The notes beneath the pieces are model-generated. The model searched no databases and was not told where the DNA came from. It was given only the letters and a program-made list of their open reading frames with translations. Positions 8,684-19,714 of a stretch of 64,000 nucleotides of DNA are shown here, piece by piece. Both the position numbers and the translations under genes were made by a program. This DNA is from Pantoea sp. Eser (lineage in GTDB: Bacteria > Pseudomonadota > Gammaproteobacteria > Enterobacterales > Enterobacteriaceae), in NCBI GenBank assembly GCA_009830035.1, contig SZZY01000003.1, forward strand, positions 248,001-312,000, written 5' to 3'. The first letter of the stretch is position 1. The number at the start of each line of letters is the position of its first letter.

Positions 8684-10450
8684 ATGAGTTTGCCAATCAG
8701 AGAGTTTGATGCCGTGGTGATCGGCGCAGGTGGTGCAGGAATGCGAGCCGCACTGCAAATTTCCCAGGCCGGCCAGAGCTGCGCCCTGTTATCTAAAGTT
8801 TTCCCGACCCGTTCCCACACCGTATCTGCGCAGGGCGGTATCACCGTCGCGCTGGGTAATACCCATGAAGATAACTGGGAATGGCACATGTACGACACCG
8901 TCAAAGGCTCCGACTATATCGGTGACCAGGACGCGATTGAATATATGTGTAAAACCGGCCCGGAAGCGATTCTGGAGCTGGAACACATGGGCCTGCCGTT
9001 CTCGCGTCTGGATGATGGGCGTGTCTATCAGCGTCCGTTCGGCGGCCAGTCGAAGAATTTCGGTGGCGAGCAGGCGGCACGTACCGCGGCGGCAGCGGAC
9101 CGTACCGGTCACGCCCTGCTGCACACGCTGTATCAACAGAACCTGAAAAATAAGACCACCATCTTTTCTGAGTGGTATGCGCTGGATCTGGTGAAAAATG
9201 CTGACGGTGCGATTGTCGGCTGTACCGCGATTTGTATCGAAACCGGTGAGACCGTCTACTTCAAAGCCAAAGCCACCGTGCTGGCAACCGGCGGGGCAGG
9301 CCGTATCTATCAGTCCACCACTAATGCGCACATCAACACCGGCGACGGTGTAGGTATGGCGCTGCGCGCAGGCGTACCGGTGCAGGACATGGAGATGTGG
9401 CAGTTCCACCCAACCGGCATCGCCGGCGCTGGCGTGCTGGTAACCGAAGGCTGCCGTGGTGAAGGCGGTTATCTGCTGAATAAACATGGCGAGCGCTTCA
9501 TGGAGCGCTACGCGCCGAATGCCAAAGATCTGGCGGGTCGTGACGTGGTTGCGCGCTCGATGATGATCGAAATCCGCGAAGGTCGCGGCTGCGATGGTCC
9601 GTGGGGCCCGCACATTAAACTGAAACTCGATCACCTCGGTAAAGAGGTGATCGAGTCACGTCTGCCTGGCATTCTTGAGCTGTCACGCACCTTTGCCCAT
9701 GCCGACCCGATTAAAGAACCGATTCCGGTTATTCCGACCTGTCACTACATGATGGGCGGCATTCCGACCAAAGTGACCGGTCAGGCGCTGCGGGTGAATG
9801 AGCAGGGCGAAGACGTGGTGATTCCTGGACTGTTTGCGGTGGGCGAAATCGCCTGCGTATCGGTGCACGGCGCTAACCGTCTGGGCGGCAACTCGCTGCT
9901 CGACCTGGTGGTGTTTGGCCGCGCTGCGGGTTTGCATCTGCTGGAAAGCATTCAGGAGCAGGGCGAGCTGCGTGATGCCTCTGAAGATGAGATTGATGCG
10001 GCGATGGCGCGCTTCAACCGCTGGGAAAATAACACCACCGGTGAAGACCCGGTTGAGATTCGCAAAGCGCTGCAACGTTGCATGCAGAATAACTTCTCGG
10101 TATTCCGTGAAGGCGATGCAATGGCTCAGGGCCTGGAAGAGCTAAAAGTGATCCGTGAACGCCTGAAATCGGCGCGTCTGGATGACCGCTCGCCGGACTT
10201 CAACACTCAGCGTATTGAATGTCTGGAACTGGACAACCTGATGGAGACGGCGTTTGCCACGGCGGTGGCGGCTAACTATCGCACCGAGAGCCGTGGTGCA
10301 CATAGTCGCTTCGACTTCCCGGATCGTGATGATGAGAACTGGCTGTGCCACAGTCTTTATGTCCCGGAAACCGAGAGCATGACGCGCCGTGAGGTGAACA
10401 TGCAGCCGAAACTGCGCGCGGCCTTCCCGCCGAAAGTGCGTACCTACTAA
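8684..10450 (+). CDS. sdhA: Succinate dehydrogenase flavoprotein subunit
   Basis: 588 residues as in E. coli. Oxidises succinate to fumarate using covalently bound FAD. Visible: Rossmann dinucleotide motif [15 protein letters not shown] (about 10-24), the FAD-linking His in [10 protein letters not shown] (about 45), substrate-site motif QFHPTGI (about 242), catalytic Arg in [10 protein letters not shown] (about 286), and [18 protein letters not shown] near 390. ATG immediately follows the sdhD stop. No lesion. Confidence 0.98.
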   Translation: MSLPIREFDAVVIGAGGAGMRAALQISQAGQSCALLSKVFPTRSHTVSAQGGITVALGNTHEDNWEWHMYDTVKGSDYIGDQDAIEYMCKTGPEAILELEHMGLPFSRLDDGRVYQRPFGGQSKNFGGEQAARTAAAADRTGHALLHTLYQQNLKNKTTIFSEWYALDLVKNADGAIVGCTAICIETGETVYFKAKATVLATGGAGRIYQSTTNAHINTGDGVGMALRAGVPVQDMEMWQFHPTGIAGAGVLVTEGCRGEGGYLLNKHGERFMERYAPNAKDLAGRDVVARSMMIEIREGRGCDGPWGPHIKLKLDHLGKEVIESRLPGILELSRTFAHADPIKEPIPVIPTCHYMMGGIPTKVTGQALRVNEQGEDVVIPGLFAVGEIACVSVHGANRLGGNSLLDLVVFGRAAGLHLLESIQEQGELRDASEDEIDAAMARFNRWENNTTGEDPVEIRKALQRCMQNNFSVFREGDAMAQGLEELKVIRERLKSARLDDRSPDFNTQRIECLELDNLMETAFATAVAANYRTESRGAHSRFDFPDRDDENWLCHSLYVPETESMTRREVNMQPKLRAAFPPKVRTY

Positions 10451-10465
10451 ATTTCGGAGACGATC

Positions 10466-11182
10466 ATGAGACTCGAGTTTTCAATTTATCGCTACAATCC
10501 AGAGGTCGACGACAAACCGCGGATGCAGGATTACAGCCTGGAATCGGAAGATGGTCGCGACATGATGCTGCTGGACGCGCTGATTCGTCTGAAAGAGAAA
10601 GATCCGACGCTGGCGTTTCGTCGCTCATGCCGTGAAGGCGTGTGTGGCTCCGACGGCCTCAACATGAACGGTAAAAACGGACTGGCCTGCATCACGCCGG
10701 TATCTGCGCTGGGCAACGGTAAACAGAAAATCGTTATCCGTCCGCTGCCGGGTTTACCGGTGGTGCGTGACGTGGTAGTAGACATGAGCCAGTTTTATGC
10801 ACAATATGAGAAAATTAAGCCTTTCCTGTTGAATAATTGGGAAAATCCGCCGGCACGTCAGCATCTGCAGTCGCCGGATGAGCGCGAACATCTGGATGGA
10901 TTATACGAATGTATTCTCTGTGCCTGCTGCTCAACCTCATGCCCATCATTCTGGTGGAACCCGGAGAAGTTTATCGGGCCTGCCGGCCTGCTGGCCGCTT
11001 ACCGCTTCCTGATCGACAGCCGCGACACCGAAACCGATGCGCGTCTCGACAATCTGAACGACGCTTTCAGTGTATTCCGCTGTCACAGCATCATGAACTG
11101 TGTGAGCGTATGCCCGAAAGGGCTAAACCCGACGCGCGCCATCGGCCATATTAAGTCAATGCTGCTGCAACGCGGGGCATAA
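10466..11182 (+). CDS. sdhB: Succinate dehydrogenase iron-sulfur subunit
   Basis: 238 residues, E. coli length. Carries three clusters: [2Fe-2S] ligands in SCREGVCGSDG (about 54-65), and [4Fe-4S]/[3Fe-4S] ligands in ECILCACCSTSCPSFWW (about 147-163) and CHSIMNCVSVCPKGL (about 205-219). Passes electrons from SdhA to ubiquinone. 15 bases separate it from sdhA, with GGAG as ribosome binding site. Confidence 0.98.
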   Translation: MRLEFSIYRYNPEVDDKPRMQDYSLESEDGRDMMLLDALIRLKEKDPTLAFRRSCREGVCGSDGLNMNGKNGLACITPVSALGNGKQKIVIRPLPGLPVVRDVVVDMSQFYAQYEKIKPFLLNNWENPPARQHLQSPDEREHLDGLYECILCACCSTSCPSFWWNPEKFIGPAGLLAAYRFLIDSRDTETDARLDNLNDAFSVFRCHSIMNCVSVCPKGLNPTRAIGHIKSMLLQRGA

Positions 11183-11194
11183 GCACCACACCAT

Positions 11195-11215
11195 CCGGGA
11201 ACCTCAGGTTCCCGG
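11195..11215 (+). terminator. Hairpin between sdhB and sucA
   Basis: Perfect 9-bp stem CCGGGAACC / GGTTCCCGG with loop TCA, extended outward by ACCA/TGGT. There is no strong T tract, so it probably acts as an RNA-processing or partial-termination element in the sdh-suc read-through transcript. The rest of the 210-base spacer shows no gene. Confidence 0.5.
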
Positions 11216-11392
11216 TGGTTTACGGAAGCCTCTGTAAGCGCGGTCGGGTACCACGTTTACAAAGGTTCCCTTACGGGCCACGCGCGCGCTGCGCACAGTG
11301 CTCGTATCGCTGAACTCACTACGGCAAACCGCGAAAGCGGCAACAGGCAACAAATGAAACCTCAAAAAAGCATAGATGCTTAAGGGATCACA

Positions 11393-14200
11393 ATGCAGAA
11401 CAGCGCGATGAAGCCCTGGCTGGACTCCTCCTGGCTGGCCGGCGCGAACCAGTCTTACATAGAGCAACTCTATGAGGATTTCCTGACCGATCCTGACTCT
11501 GTCGATGCAGTGTGGCGCTCGATGTTCCAACAGTTACCGGGCACCGGAATGAAACCTGAGCAGTTTCACTCCACCACACGTGAGTACTTCCGTCGCCTGT
11601 CGAAAGATGCATCTCGTTACACCTCATCTGTCTCCGATCCAGAAACCAACTCGAAGCAAGTGAAAGTGCTACAGCTGATTAACGCGTTTCGTTTCCGCGG
11701 CCATCAGCACGCTAATCTCGATCCGCTCGGCCTGTGGAAGCAGGATCGGGTTGCCGATCTGGACCCGGCTTTTCACGATCTGACCAACGCCGATTTTCAG
11801 GAAAGCTTTAACGTCGGCTCTTTTGCCATCGGCAAAGAGACTATGAAGCTGGCCGATCTGTTCGAGGCGCTGACCCAGACTTACTGTGGCTCAATTGGTG
11901 CAGAATATATGCACATCAACAACACCGACGAGAAACGCTGGATTCAGCAGCGTCTTGAATCGGTGGTGGGCCATGCGTCATTCAGCCGCGAAGAGAAAAA
12001 AGGTTTCCTGAAAGAGCTGACCGCGGCAGAAGGGCTGGAAAAATATCTAGGGGCTAAATTCCCGGGCGCCAAACGCTTCTCCCTCGAGGGGGGCGATGCG
12101 CTGGTTCCGATGCTGCGTGAAATGATCCGTCATGCCGGTAAAAGCGGCACCCGCGAAGTCGTGCTTGGCATGGCGCACCGTGGCCGTCTCAACGTACTGA
12201 TCAACGTGCTGGGTAAAAAGCCGCAGGATCTGTTCGACGAGTTCGCCGGTAAGCATAAAGAACACCTCGGCACCGGTGACGTGAAGTACCACATGGGATT
12301 CTCGTCTGACGTTGAAACCGAAGGCGGCCTGGTGCACCTGGCGCTGGCGTTTAACCCGTCGCATCTGGAGATCGTCAGCCCGGTGGTGATGGGATCGGTA
12401 CGCGCCCGTCTTGACCGTCTGGAAGAGCCAAGCAGCAACAAAGTTTTACCGATCACCATTCATGGTGATGCCGCCGTAATCGGCCAGGGCGTGGTGCAGG
12501 AAACCCTGAACATGTCTCAGGCGCGCGGTTACGAAGTGGGCGGTACCGTTCGCATCGTGATCAACAACCAGGTTGGTTTCACCACCTCCAACCCGAAAGA
12601 TGCGCGTTCAACGCCTTACTGCACCGACATCGGCAAAATGGTGCTGGCCCCTATTTTCCACGTCAATGCCGATGACCCGGAAGCGGTGGCGTTTGTTACC
12701 CGTCTGGCGCTCGATTATCGCAACACCTTCAAACGTGATGTCTTTATCGATCTGGTCTGCTATCGCCGTCATGGTCACAACGAAGCCGATGAGCCGAGTG
12801 CGACCCAGCCGCTGATGTACCAGAAAATCAAAAAGCACCCGACGCCGCGTAAAATCTATGCTGACCGTCTGGAAAGCGAAGGGGTGGCGACGCAGGAAGA
12901 CGCGACCGAAATGGTCAATCTCTACCGCGATGCGCTGGATGCCGGCGAATGCGTGGTACCAGAGTGGCGTCCGATGAGCCTGCATTCCTTTACTTGGTCG
13001 CCTTACCTCAATCACGAGTGGGACGAGCCGTATCCGGCCCAGGTCGATATGAAACGTCTGAAGGAACTGGCGCTGCGTATCAGCCAGGTGCCGGAAGAGG
13101 TGGAAGTCCAGTCACGCGTCGCCAAGATCTACAACGATCGCCGACTGATGGCCGAAGGCGAGAAAGCCTTTGACTGGGGCGGTGCTGAAAACCTGGCGTA
13201 CGCCACGCTGGTTGATGAAGGCATTCCGGTTCGCCTGTCGGGCGAAGATACCGGTCGTGGCACTTTCTTCCACCGTCATGCGGTGATCCATAACCAGGCG
13301 AACGGCTCAACCTATACCCCGCTGCACCACGTGCACAGCGGTCAGGGCCAGTTCAAAGTCTGGGATTCCGTGCTGTCAGAAGAAGCGGTACTGGCGTTTG
13401 AATATGGTTATGCCACCGCAGAGCCGCGCATTCTGACCATCTGGGAAGCGCAGTTCGGTGACTTTGCCAACGGTGCTCAGGTGGTGATCGACCAGTTCAT
13501 CAGCTCCGGCGAGCAGAAATGGGGCCGGATGTGTGGCTTGGTCATGCTGCTGCCGCACGGCTATGAAGGTCAGGGTCCTGAGCACTCCTCAGCGCGCCTT
13601 GAGCGCTATCTGCAACTCTGCGCTGAGCAGAACATGCAGGTTTGCGTGCCGTCTACACCAGCGCAGGTTTATCACATGCTGCGTCGTCAGGCGCTGCGCG
13701 GAATGCGTCGTCCACTGATTGTGATGTCGCCGAAATCGCTGCTGCGTCATCCGCTGGCGATTTCCACGCTGGATGAGCTGGCCAACGGCAGCTTCAAACC
13801 GGCGATTGGCGAAGTCGACGATCTCGATCCGCAGGGCTTGAAACGCGTGGTGCTTTGCTCCGGTAAAGTCTATTACGACCTGCTGGAACAGCGCCGTAAA
13901 AACGAGCAGACCGATGTCGCTATCGTGCGCATCGAGCAGCTCTATCCGTTCCCGCATCAAGCGGTACAGGAAGCTTTAAAAGCGTATTCCCACGTGCAGG
14001 ATTTTGTCTGGTGTCAGGAAGAACCCCTGAATCAGGGCGCCTGGTACTGCAGCCAGCATCATTTCCGTGAAGTTGTGCCATTTGGTGCCACCTTACGTTA
14101 TGCAGGCCGCCCGGCATCTGCTTCACCGGCCGTGGGTTACATGTCCGTACACCAAAAACAGCAGCAAGACCTGGTTAATGACGCGCTGAACGTTGATTAA
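11393..14200 (+). CDS. sucA: 2-oxoglutarate dehydrogenase E1 component
   Basis: 935 residues (E. coli 933). Thiamine-diphosphate-dependent decarboxylase of the 2-oxoglutarate dehydrogenase complex. N-terminal QSYIEQLYEDFLTDPDSVD is the segment that contacts E2. The ThDP/Mg site is visible in HGDAAVIGQGVVQE and NNQVGFTTSNP (about 365-400), and the pyrimidine-domain region in EFGYATAEP-like EYGYATAEPRILTIWEAQFGD (shown here in two overlapping parts around 680-700). AGGGATCACA precedes the ATG. No lesion. Follows sdhB by 210 bases, as in E. coli. Confidence 0.97.
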   Translation: MQNSAMKPWLDSSWLAGANQSYIEQLYEDFLTDPDSVDAVWRSMFQQLPGTGMKPEQFHSTTREYFRRLSKDASRYTSSVSDPETNSKQVKVLQLINAFRFRGHQHANLDPLGLWKQDRVADLDPAFHDLTNADFQESFNVGSFAIGKETMKLADLFEALTQTYCGSIGAEYMHINNTDEKRWIQQRLESVVGHASFSREEKKGFLKELTAAEGLEKYLGAKFPGAKRFSLEGGDALVPMLREMIRHAGKSGTREVVLGMAHRGRLNVLINVLGKKPQDLFDEFAGKHKEHLGTGDVKYHMGFSSDVETEGGLVHLALAFNPSHLEIVSPVVMGSVRARLDRLEEPSSNKVLPITIHGDAAVIGQGVVQETLNMSQARGYEVGGTVRIVINNQVGFTTSNPKDARSTPYCTDIGKMVLAPIFHVNADDPEAVAFVTRLALDYRNTFKRDVFIDLVCYRRHGHNEADEPSATQPLMYQKIKKHPTPRKIYADRLESEGVATQEDATEMVNLYRDALDAGECVVPEWRPMSLHSFTWSPYLNHEWDEPYPAQVDMKRLKELALRISQVPEEVEVQSRVAKIYNDRRLMAEGEKAFDWGGAENLAYATLVDEGIPVRLSGEDTGRGTFFHRHAVIHNQANGSTYTPLHHVHSGQGQFKVWDSVLSEEAVLAFEYGYATAEPRILTIWEAQFGDFANGAQVVIDQFISSGEQKWGRMCGLVMLLPHGYEGQGPEHSSARLERYLQLCAEQNMQVCVPSTPAQVYHMLRRQALRGMRRPLIVMSPKSLLRHPLAISTLDELANGSFKPAIGEVDDLDPQGLKRVVLCSGKVYYDLLEQRRKNEQTDVAIVRIEQLYPFPHQAVQEALKAYSHVQDFVWCQEEPLNQGAWYCSQHHFREVVPFGATLRYAGRPASASPAVGYMSVHQKQQQDLVNDALNVD

Positions 14201-14215
14201 TTAAAAGGAAAGATA

Positions 14216-15439
14216 ATGAGTAGCGTAGATATTCTCGTTCCCGACCTGCCTGAATCGGTTGCCGATGCCTCCGTGGCAACCTGGCACAAAAAACCAGGCG
14301 ATGCAGTCACTCGCGATGAAGTGCTGGTCGAAATTGAAACTGACAAAGTGGTGCTGGAAGTGCCTGCATTCGCTGACGGCATCTTAGAAGCCGTGCTGGA
14401 AGAAGAGGGCGCAACCGTCACTTCACGCCAGATCCTCGGTCGTCTGAAAGAGGGCAACAGCGGTGGTAAAGAGAGCAGCGCGAAGTCTGAAAGCAAAGAG
14501 TCGACTCCGGCTCAGCGTCAGACCGCCTCACTGGAAGAAGAGAGCAACGATGCGCTCAGCCCGGCAATTCGCCGCCTGATCGCGGAACACAACCTCGATG
14601 CTTCGCAGATCAAAGGCAGCGGTGTCGGTGGTCGTCTGATCCGTGAAGATGTTGAAAAACATCTGGCCAACAAGCCTGCAGCGCCGAAAGCCGCCGCCGC
14701 GCCAGCCGCTGACAGCGCGCCACAGCCTGCGGTCGCTAACCGCAGCGAAAAACGCGTACCGATGACGCGTCTGCGTAAGCGCGTGGCAGAGCGTCTGCTG
14801 GAAGCGAAAAACAGCACCGCGATGCTGACCACCTTCAACGAAGTCAACATGAAGCCGATCATGGATCTGCGTAAGCAGTACGGCGATGCCTTCGAGAAGC
14901 GTCACGGCGTGCGTCTGGGCTTCATGTCCTTCTACATCAAAGCGGTGGTTGAAGCGCTGAAACGCTATCCGGAAGTGAATGCTTCTATCGATGGCGAAGA
15001 TGTGGTTTACCACAACTACTTTGACGTCAGCATTGCGGTCACCACGCCACGCGGCCTGGTGACGCCGGTGCTGCACGATGTCGATGCACTGAGCATGGCT
15101 GATATCGAGAAGAAAATTAAAGAACTGGCGGTGAAAGGTCGTGACGGCAAGCTGACGGTTGACGATCTGACCGGCGGCAACTTCACCATCACCAACGGTG
15201 GCGTCTTCGGCTCGCTGATGTCGACCCCGATCATCAACCCGCCACAGAGTGCCATCCTCGGCATGCACGCCATCAAAGATCGTCCAATGGCGGTCAATGG
15301 TCAGGTGGTGGTGCTGCCAATGATGTATCTGGCGCTCTCCTACGATCACCGTCTGATCGATGGCCGTGAATCTGTCGGCTACTTGGTTGCGGTGAAAGAG
15401 ATGCTGGAAGACCAGGCGCGCCTGCTGCTGGATGTCTGA
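14216..15439 (+). CDS. sucB: Dihydrolipoyl succinyltransferase (E2 of 2-oxoglutarate dehydrogenase)
   Basis: 407 residues (E. coli 405). Order: lipoyl domain with the lipoylated Lys in [11 protein letters not shown] (about 44), an Ala/Pro/Ser-rich linker, the peripheral subunit-binding domain [20 protein letters not shown] (about 113-132), a second Ala-rich linker, and the catalytic domain ending with [15 protein letters not shown] (active-site His/Asp, about 377-381). Forms the 24-mer core. Spaced 15 bases from sucA with AAAGGAAAG as ribosome binding site. Intact. Confidence 0.97.
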   Translation: MSSVDILVPDLPESVADASVATWHKKPGDAVTRDEVLVEIETDKVVLEVPAFADGILEAVLEEEGATVTSRQILGRLKEGNSGGKESSAKSESKESTPAQRQTASLEEESNDALSPAIRRLIAEHNLDASQIKGSGVGGRLIREDVEKHLANKPAAPKAAAAPAADSAPQPAVANRSEKRVPMTRLRKRVAERLLEAKNSTAMLTTFNEVNMKPIMDLRKQYGDAFEKRHGVRLGFMSFYIKAVVEALKRYPEVNASIDGEDVVYHNYFDVSIAVTTPRGLVTPVLHDVDALSMADIEKKIKELAVKGRDGKLTVDDLTGGNFTITNGGVFGSLMSTPIINPPQSAILGMHAIKDRPMAVNGQVVVLPMMYLALSYDHRLIDGRESVGYLVAVKEMLEDQARLLLDV

Positions 15440-15509
15440 TTTTTATCGGGCGCGCCTCGCCGCGCGCCCAACCTCTTTACTCTTTTCAGACCTGAATGGA
15501 CAGAACATC

Positions 15510-16676
15510 ATGAACTTACACGAATACCAGGCGAAACAACTGTTTGCACGGTATGGCATGCCGGCACCCACCGGTTACGCCTGTACTACACCAAGTGAAG
15601 CGGAAGAAGCTGCCTCGAAAATTGGCGCAGGCCCGTGGGTAGTAAAATGTCAGGTTCATGCCGGTGGCCGCGGTAAAGCGGGCGGTGTGAAAGTGGTTAA
15701 CAGCAAAGAAGAGATTCGCGCCTTTGCTGAAAACTGGCTGGGCAAACGCCTGGTGACCTATCAGACAGATGCGAACGGCCAGCCGGTAAACCAGATTCTG
15801 GTTGAAGCCGTAACCGACATCGACCAAGAGCTTTACTTGGGCGCGGTGGTCGATCGTGCAACGCGTCGCGTGATCTTCATGGCATCAACTGAAGGCGGCG
15901 TGGAAATCGAAAAAGTGGCGGAAGAAACCCCGCACCTGATCCATAAAATGGCGCTCGATCCGCTGACCGGTCCACAGCCTTATCAGGGCCGTGAGCTGGC
16001 ATTCAAACTGGGCCTGTCCGGTAAGCTGGTCGGTCAGTTCACCAAGATCTTCATGGGTCTGGCGACACTGTTCCTTGAGCGCGATCTGGCGATGGTTGAG
16101 ATCAACCCGCTGGTGATCACTAAGCAGGGCGATCTGATCTTCTTGGATGGCAAACTGGGTGCCGACGGCAATGCGCTGTTCCGTCAGCCAGAGCTGCGCG
16201 AAATGCGCGATCCAAGCCAGGAAGATCCACGTGAAGCCCATGCTACACAGTGGGAACTGAACTATGTCGCCCTGGAAGGCAACATCGGCTGTATGGTGAA
16301 CGGCGCAGGTCTGGCGATGGGTACCATGGACATCGTTAAGCACCACGGCGGTCAACCGGCGAACTTCCTTGATGTTGGCGGCGGCGCAACCAAAGAGCGC
16401 GTCACAGAAGCCTTCAAAATCATCCTGTCTGACGATGCGGTTAAAGCCGTTTTCGTTAACATCTTCGGCGGTATCGTACGCTGTGACCTGATTGCCGACG
16501 GCATCATCGGCGCAGTGGCTGAAGTGGGTGTGAACGTGCCAGTGGTGGTACGTCTGGAAGGTAACAACGCCGAGCTGGGCGCCCAGAAACTGGCGGACAG
16601 CGGTCTGAACATCATTGCAGCAACCAGCCTGACAGACGCCGCACAGCGTGTTGTTGCTGCCGCGGAGGATAAATAA
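15510..16676 (+). CDS. sucC: Succinyl-CoA synthetase beta subunit
   Basis: 388 residues, E. coli length, from ATG 15510 ([18 protein letters not shown]); the open frame upstream of this has no homology. ATP-grasp fold with [13 protein letters not shown] (about 45-57) and nucleotide-binding segments, and the C-terminal CoA-ligase domain with FLDVGGGA and [10 protein letters not shown]. Stop overlaps the sucD start by one base (TAATG). With SucD converts succinyl-CoA to succinate plus ATP. Confidence 0.97.
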   Translation: MNLHEYQAKQLFARYGMPAPTGYACTTPSEAEEAASKIGAGPWVVKCQVHAGGRGKAGGVKVVNSKEEIRAFAENWLGKRLVTYQTDANGQPVNQILVEAVTDIDQELYLGAVVDRATRRVIFMASTEGGVEIEKVAEETPHLIHKMALDPLTGPQPYQGRELAFKLGLSGKLVGQFTKIFMGLATLFLERDLAMVEINPLVITKQGDLIFLDGKLGADGNALFRQPELREMRDPSQEDPREAHATQWELNYVALEGNIGCMVNGAGLAMGTMDIVKHHGGQPANFLDVGGGATKERVTEAFKIILSDDAVKAVFVNIFGGIVRCDLIADGIIGAVAEVGVNVPVVVRLEGNNAELGAQKLADSGLNIIAATSLTDAAQRVVAAAEDK

Positions 16677-17551
16677 TGTCCATTCTGATCGACAAAAACA
16701 CCAAAGTCATTTGCCAGGGTTTCACCGGTGGCCAGGGGACTTTCCATTCTGAGCAGGCGCTGGCCTACGGCACCCAACTGGTTGGCGGCGTAACGCCATG
16801 CAAAGGCGGCACCACCCATCTGGGCCTGCCGGTGTTCAACACCGTGCGTGAAGCCGTAGAAGCGACCGGCGCAACCGCCACGGTGATCTACGTGCCGGCC
16901 CCGTTCTGTAAAGATGGCATCCTTGAAGCGATCGATGCAGGCATCAAACTGATTATCACCATCACCGAAGGCATCCCGACGCTGGATATGCTGACCGTGA
17001 AAGTGAAGCTGGATGAAGCGGGCGTGCGGATGATTGGTCCAAACTGCCCGGGCGTAATCACCCCAGGCGAATGCAAAATCGGCATAATGCCCGGTCACAT
17101 TCACCAGCCGGGCCGCGTCGGCATCGTCTCACGTTCAGGTACGCTGACCTATGAAGCCGTTAAACAGACCACCGACATCGGCTACGGCCAGTCGACCTGT
17201 GTCGGCATCGGCGGTGACCCGATCCCAGGTTCTAACTTCATTGACATCCTGAAAATGTTCCAGGACGATCCACAGACCGAAGCGATCGTGATGATCGGTG
17301 AGATCGGTGGCAGCGCGGAAGAAGAAGCGGCGGCGTTCATCAAAGAGCACGTCACTAAGCCAGTAGTGGGTTACATCGCTGGTGTGACCGCGCCAAAAGG
17401 CAAGCGTATGGGCCATGCGGGCGCCATCATTGCCGGTGGTAAAGGCATGGCAGACGAGAAGTTTGCGGCACTGGAAGCAGCCGGCGTGAAAACCGTTCGC
17501 AGCCTGGCTGACATCGGTGATGCGGTGAAAGCTGTCCTGCCGGCGAAGTAA
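16676..17551 (+). CDS. sucD: Succinyl-CoA synthetase alpha subunit
   Basis: 291 residues (E. coli 289). CoA-binding N-terminal domain with [14 protein letters not shown] (about 14-27), GPNCPGVI near 122, and the phosphohistidine loop [16 protein letters not shown] (His about 247). Translationally coupled to sucC. Followed by a strong terminator, so it closes the sdh-suc operon. Confidence 0.97.
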   Translation: MSILIDKNTKVICQGFTGGQGTFHSEQALAYGTQLVGGVTPCKGGTTHLGLPVFNTVREAVEATGATATVIYVPAPFCKDGILEAIDAGIKLIITITEGIPTLDMLTVKVKLDEAGVRMIGPNCPGVITPGECKIGIMPGHIHQPGRVGIVSRSGTLTYEAVKQTTDIGYGQSTCVGIGGDPIPGSNFIDILKMFQDDPQTEAIVMIGEIGGSAEEEAAAFIKEHVTKPVVGYIAGVTAPKGKRMGHAGAIIAGGKGMADEKFAALEAAGVKTVRSLADIGDAVKAVLPAK

Positions 17552-17570
17552 GCCAAAGCGATCGAACATC

Positions 17571-17597
17571 AAAGCCACCTGCGGGTGGCTTTTTTTA
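17571..17597 (+). terminator. Terminator of the sdh-suc operon
   Basis: Stem AAAGCCACC / GGTGGCTTT with loop TGCG followed by a run of seven Ts, 20 bases after sucD. The following 530 bases (17598-18131) hold no recognisable gene; in E. coli this is the long cydA control region with ArcA and Fnr sites, but no convincing site was picked out here by eye. Confidence 0.9.
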
Positions 17598-18131
17598 TGC
17601 CTTCTATTGCCGGTACCCGCTCACGCTGTTGAATCGTCGGCTCTGCGGAATAACCGCCAGAAAACGCCCGGCGTTAATTAAAAGCAGCAAAGGTAATATA
17701 TTTTAAATACTATTCAGCCCGACGATGACATCCTGATAACAAGAAACCGACCTGACCCTATCTGGAAATTTATTACGTTATTCCAGACCAATTATTCGCG
17801 AGTTATAACCAACTATTCCGCCTATTCCGCTGGCAAAGCGCAACGCTAAAGGCGTAAATTGCACTACATCAATTCAGCCTTTTACACAAACTTTCAAACG
17901 TCTGCTCTACCCGGGGTGATACCCGCTTTTCTGTTGTTATTGCATACGTTGAGAATAGCGCTGCATTGACAGTCAGGGCTGCTTTACCCGTTATTCACCA
18001 GCAACGGGCAGCTCATCTACCTGTTCTGCTGGCTATAAAAAACTGGAATTAATAAACAGTCGTTCCTGACTCAGATTACGCGCGCCTCTGTGACGCGCGT
18101 AACGGGATAATGCGAGGAGCAAGGAGTCATT

Positions 18132-19703
18132 ATATTATATATAGTCGAGCTGTCGCGGTTACAGTTTGCCTTAACGGCGATGTACCATTTTCTGTTCGTG
18201 CCTTTAACGCTGGGTATGGCGTTTTTGCTGGCGATCATGGAGACGGTATACGTCCTGAGCGGCAAACAAATTTATAAAGATATGACCAAATTCTGGGGCA
18301 AGTTATTCGGTATTAACTTCGCGCTAGGCGTGGCGACCGGCCTGACTATGGAATTTCAGTTCGGTACCAACTGGTCATATTACTCCCACTACGTCGGCGA
18401 TATCTTTGGCGCGCCGCTCGCCATTGAAGGGCTGATGGCGTTCTTCCTCGAATCCACCTTTGTCGGCCTGTTCTTTTTGGGCTGGGATCGGCTGGGTAAA
18501 GTACAGCATCTGGCCGTCACCTGGCTGGTGGCGCTGGGCTCGAACATGTCGGCGCTGTGGATCCTGGTGGCGAATGGCTGGATGCAGAATCCGATCGCCT
18601 CTAAGTTCAACTTCGAAACCATGCGCATGGAGATGGTCAGCTTCTCCGAGCTGGTACTCAACCCGGTTGCCTAGGTTAAATTCGTCCATACCGTGGCGGC
18701 AGGCTACACCACCGGTGCGATGTTTATTCTCGGCATCAGCGCCTGGTACCTGCTGAAAGGACGCGACATCGCCTTTGCTAAACGCTCCTTCGCCATTGCG
18801 GCCAGCTTCGGCATGGCGGCGGTGCTGTCGGTGATCGTACTGGGCGATGAGTCCGGTTATGAAATGTGCGACGTGAAAAAAACCAAGCTGGCAGCAATTG
18901 AAGCGGAATGGGAACCCCAGCCCGCTCCGGCGTCGTTTACCCTGTTTGGCCTGCCGGATCAGGAGACCCGCGAAAACAAATATGCGATTCAGATCCCGTG
19001 GCTGCTTGGCCTGATCGCCACCCGATCCACCGACACACCGGTGACTGGGCTGAAAGATCTGATGGCGCAGCATGAAGTACGCATCCGTAACGGCATGAAA
19101 GCCTACGCCTCGCTGAATGAACTGCGTGGCGGCAGCCAGGACCCGGCGGTACGCGAAGCCTTCAACAGCCACAAGCAGGATCTCGGCTATGGTCTGCTGC
19201 TGAAACGCTATACCGCTAACGTCTCTGACGCCACCGAAGCGCAAATCCAGCAGGCGACGCAGGATTCTATTCCGCGCGTGGCTCCGCTCTATTTCGCGTT
19301 CCGAATCATGGTGCTGTGTGGCGTGCTGCTGCTGGGCGTGATTACGCTGGCCTTCTGGAGCGTCATCTGTAACCGCATCGGTAAGAACCGCTGGTTACTG
19401 AAAGCGGCCCTGTTCGGTATTCCACTGCCGTGGATTGCCATCGAGTCAGGCTGGTTTGTGGCGGAATATGGCCGTCAGCCGTGGGCCATCGGTGAAGTGC
19501 TGCCGACCGCAGTCGCTAACTCGTCACTGACGGTGGGCGATCTGCTGTTCTCAATGATCCTGATCTGCGGCCTCTACACCCTGTTCCTGGTGGCTGAGAT
19601 GTACCTGATGTTCAAATTTGCCCGCCTTGGGCCGAGCAGCCTGAAAACCGGGCGTTACCATCATGAACAGATCACGGCGATAACTCAGCCGGTGCAGGGA
19701 TAA
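18132..19703 (+). pseudogene. cydA: cydA, start codon changed to ATA and an amber codon at position 181
   Basis: Encodes the CydA family (cytochrome bd-I subunit I, quinol oxidase; E. coli 522 aa) over 523 codons, but with three substitutions. AAGGAG (18121-18126) stands five bases before ATA-TTA-TAT-ATA-GTC-GAG, where the family has ATG-TTA-GAT-ATA-GTC-GAG: the start Met is ATA and Asp3 is Tyr. At 18672-18674 TAG replaces the conserved Gln of NPVAQVKFVHT. The next ATG (18180) would drop 16 conserved residues, including the TM1 start. After the amber the frame is clean to 19703 and keeps the Q-loop and the GWFVAEYGRQPW motif near the C-terminus. Non-functional unless both lesions are bypassed. 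Confidence 0.93.
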
Positions 19704-19714
19704 GGAGAGCGACC

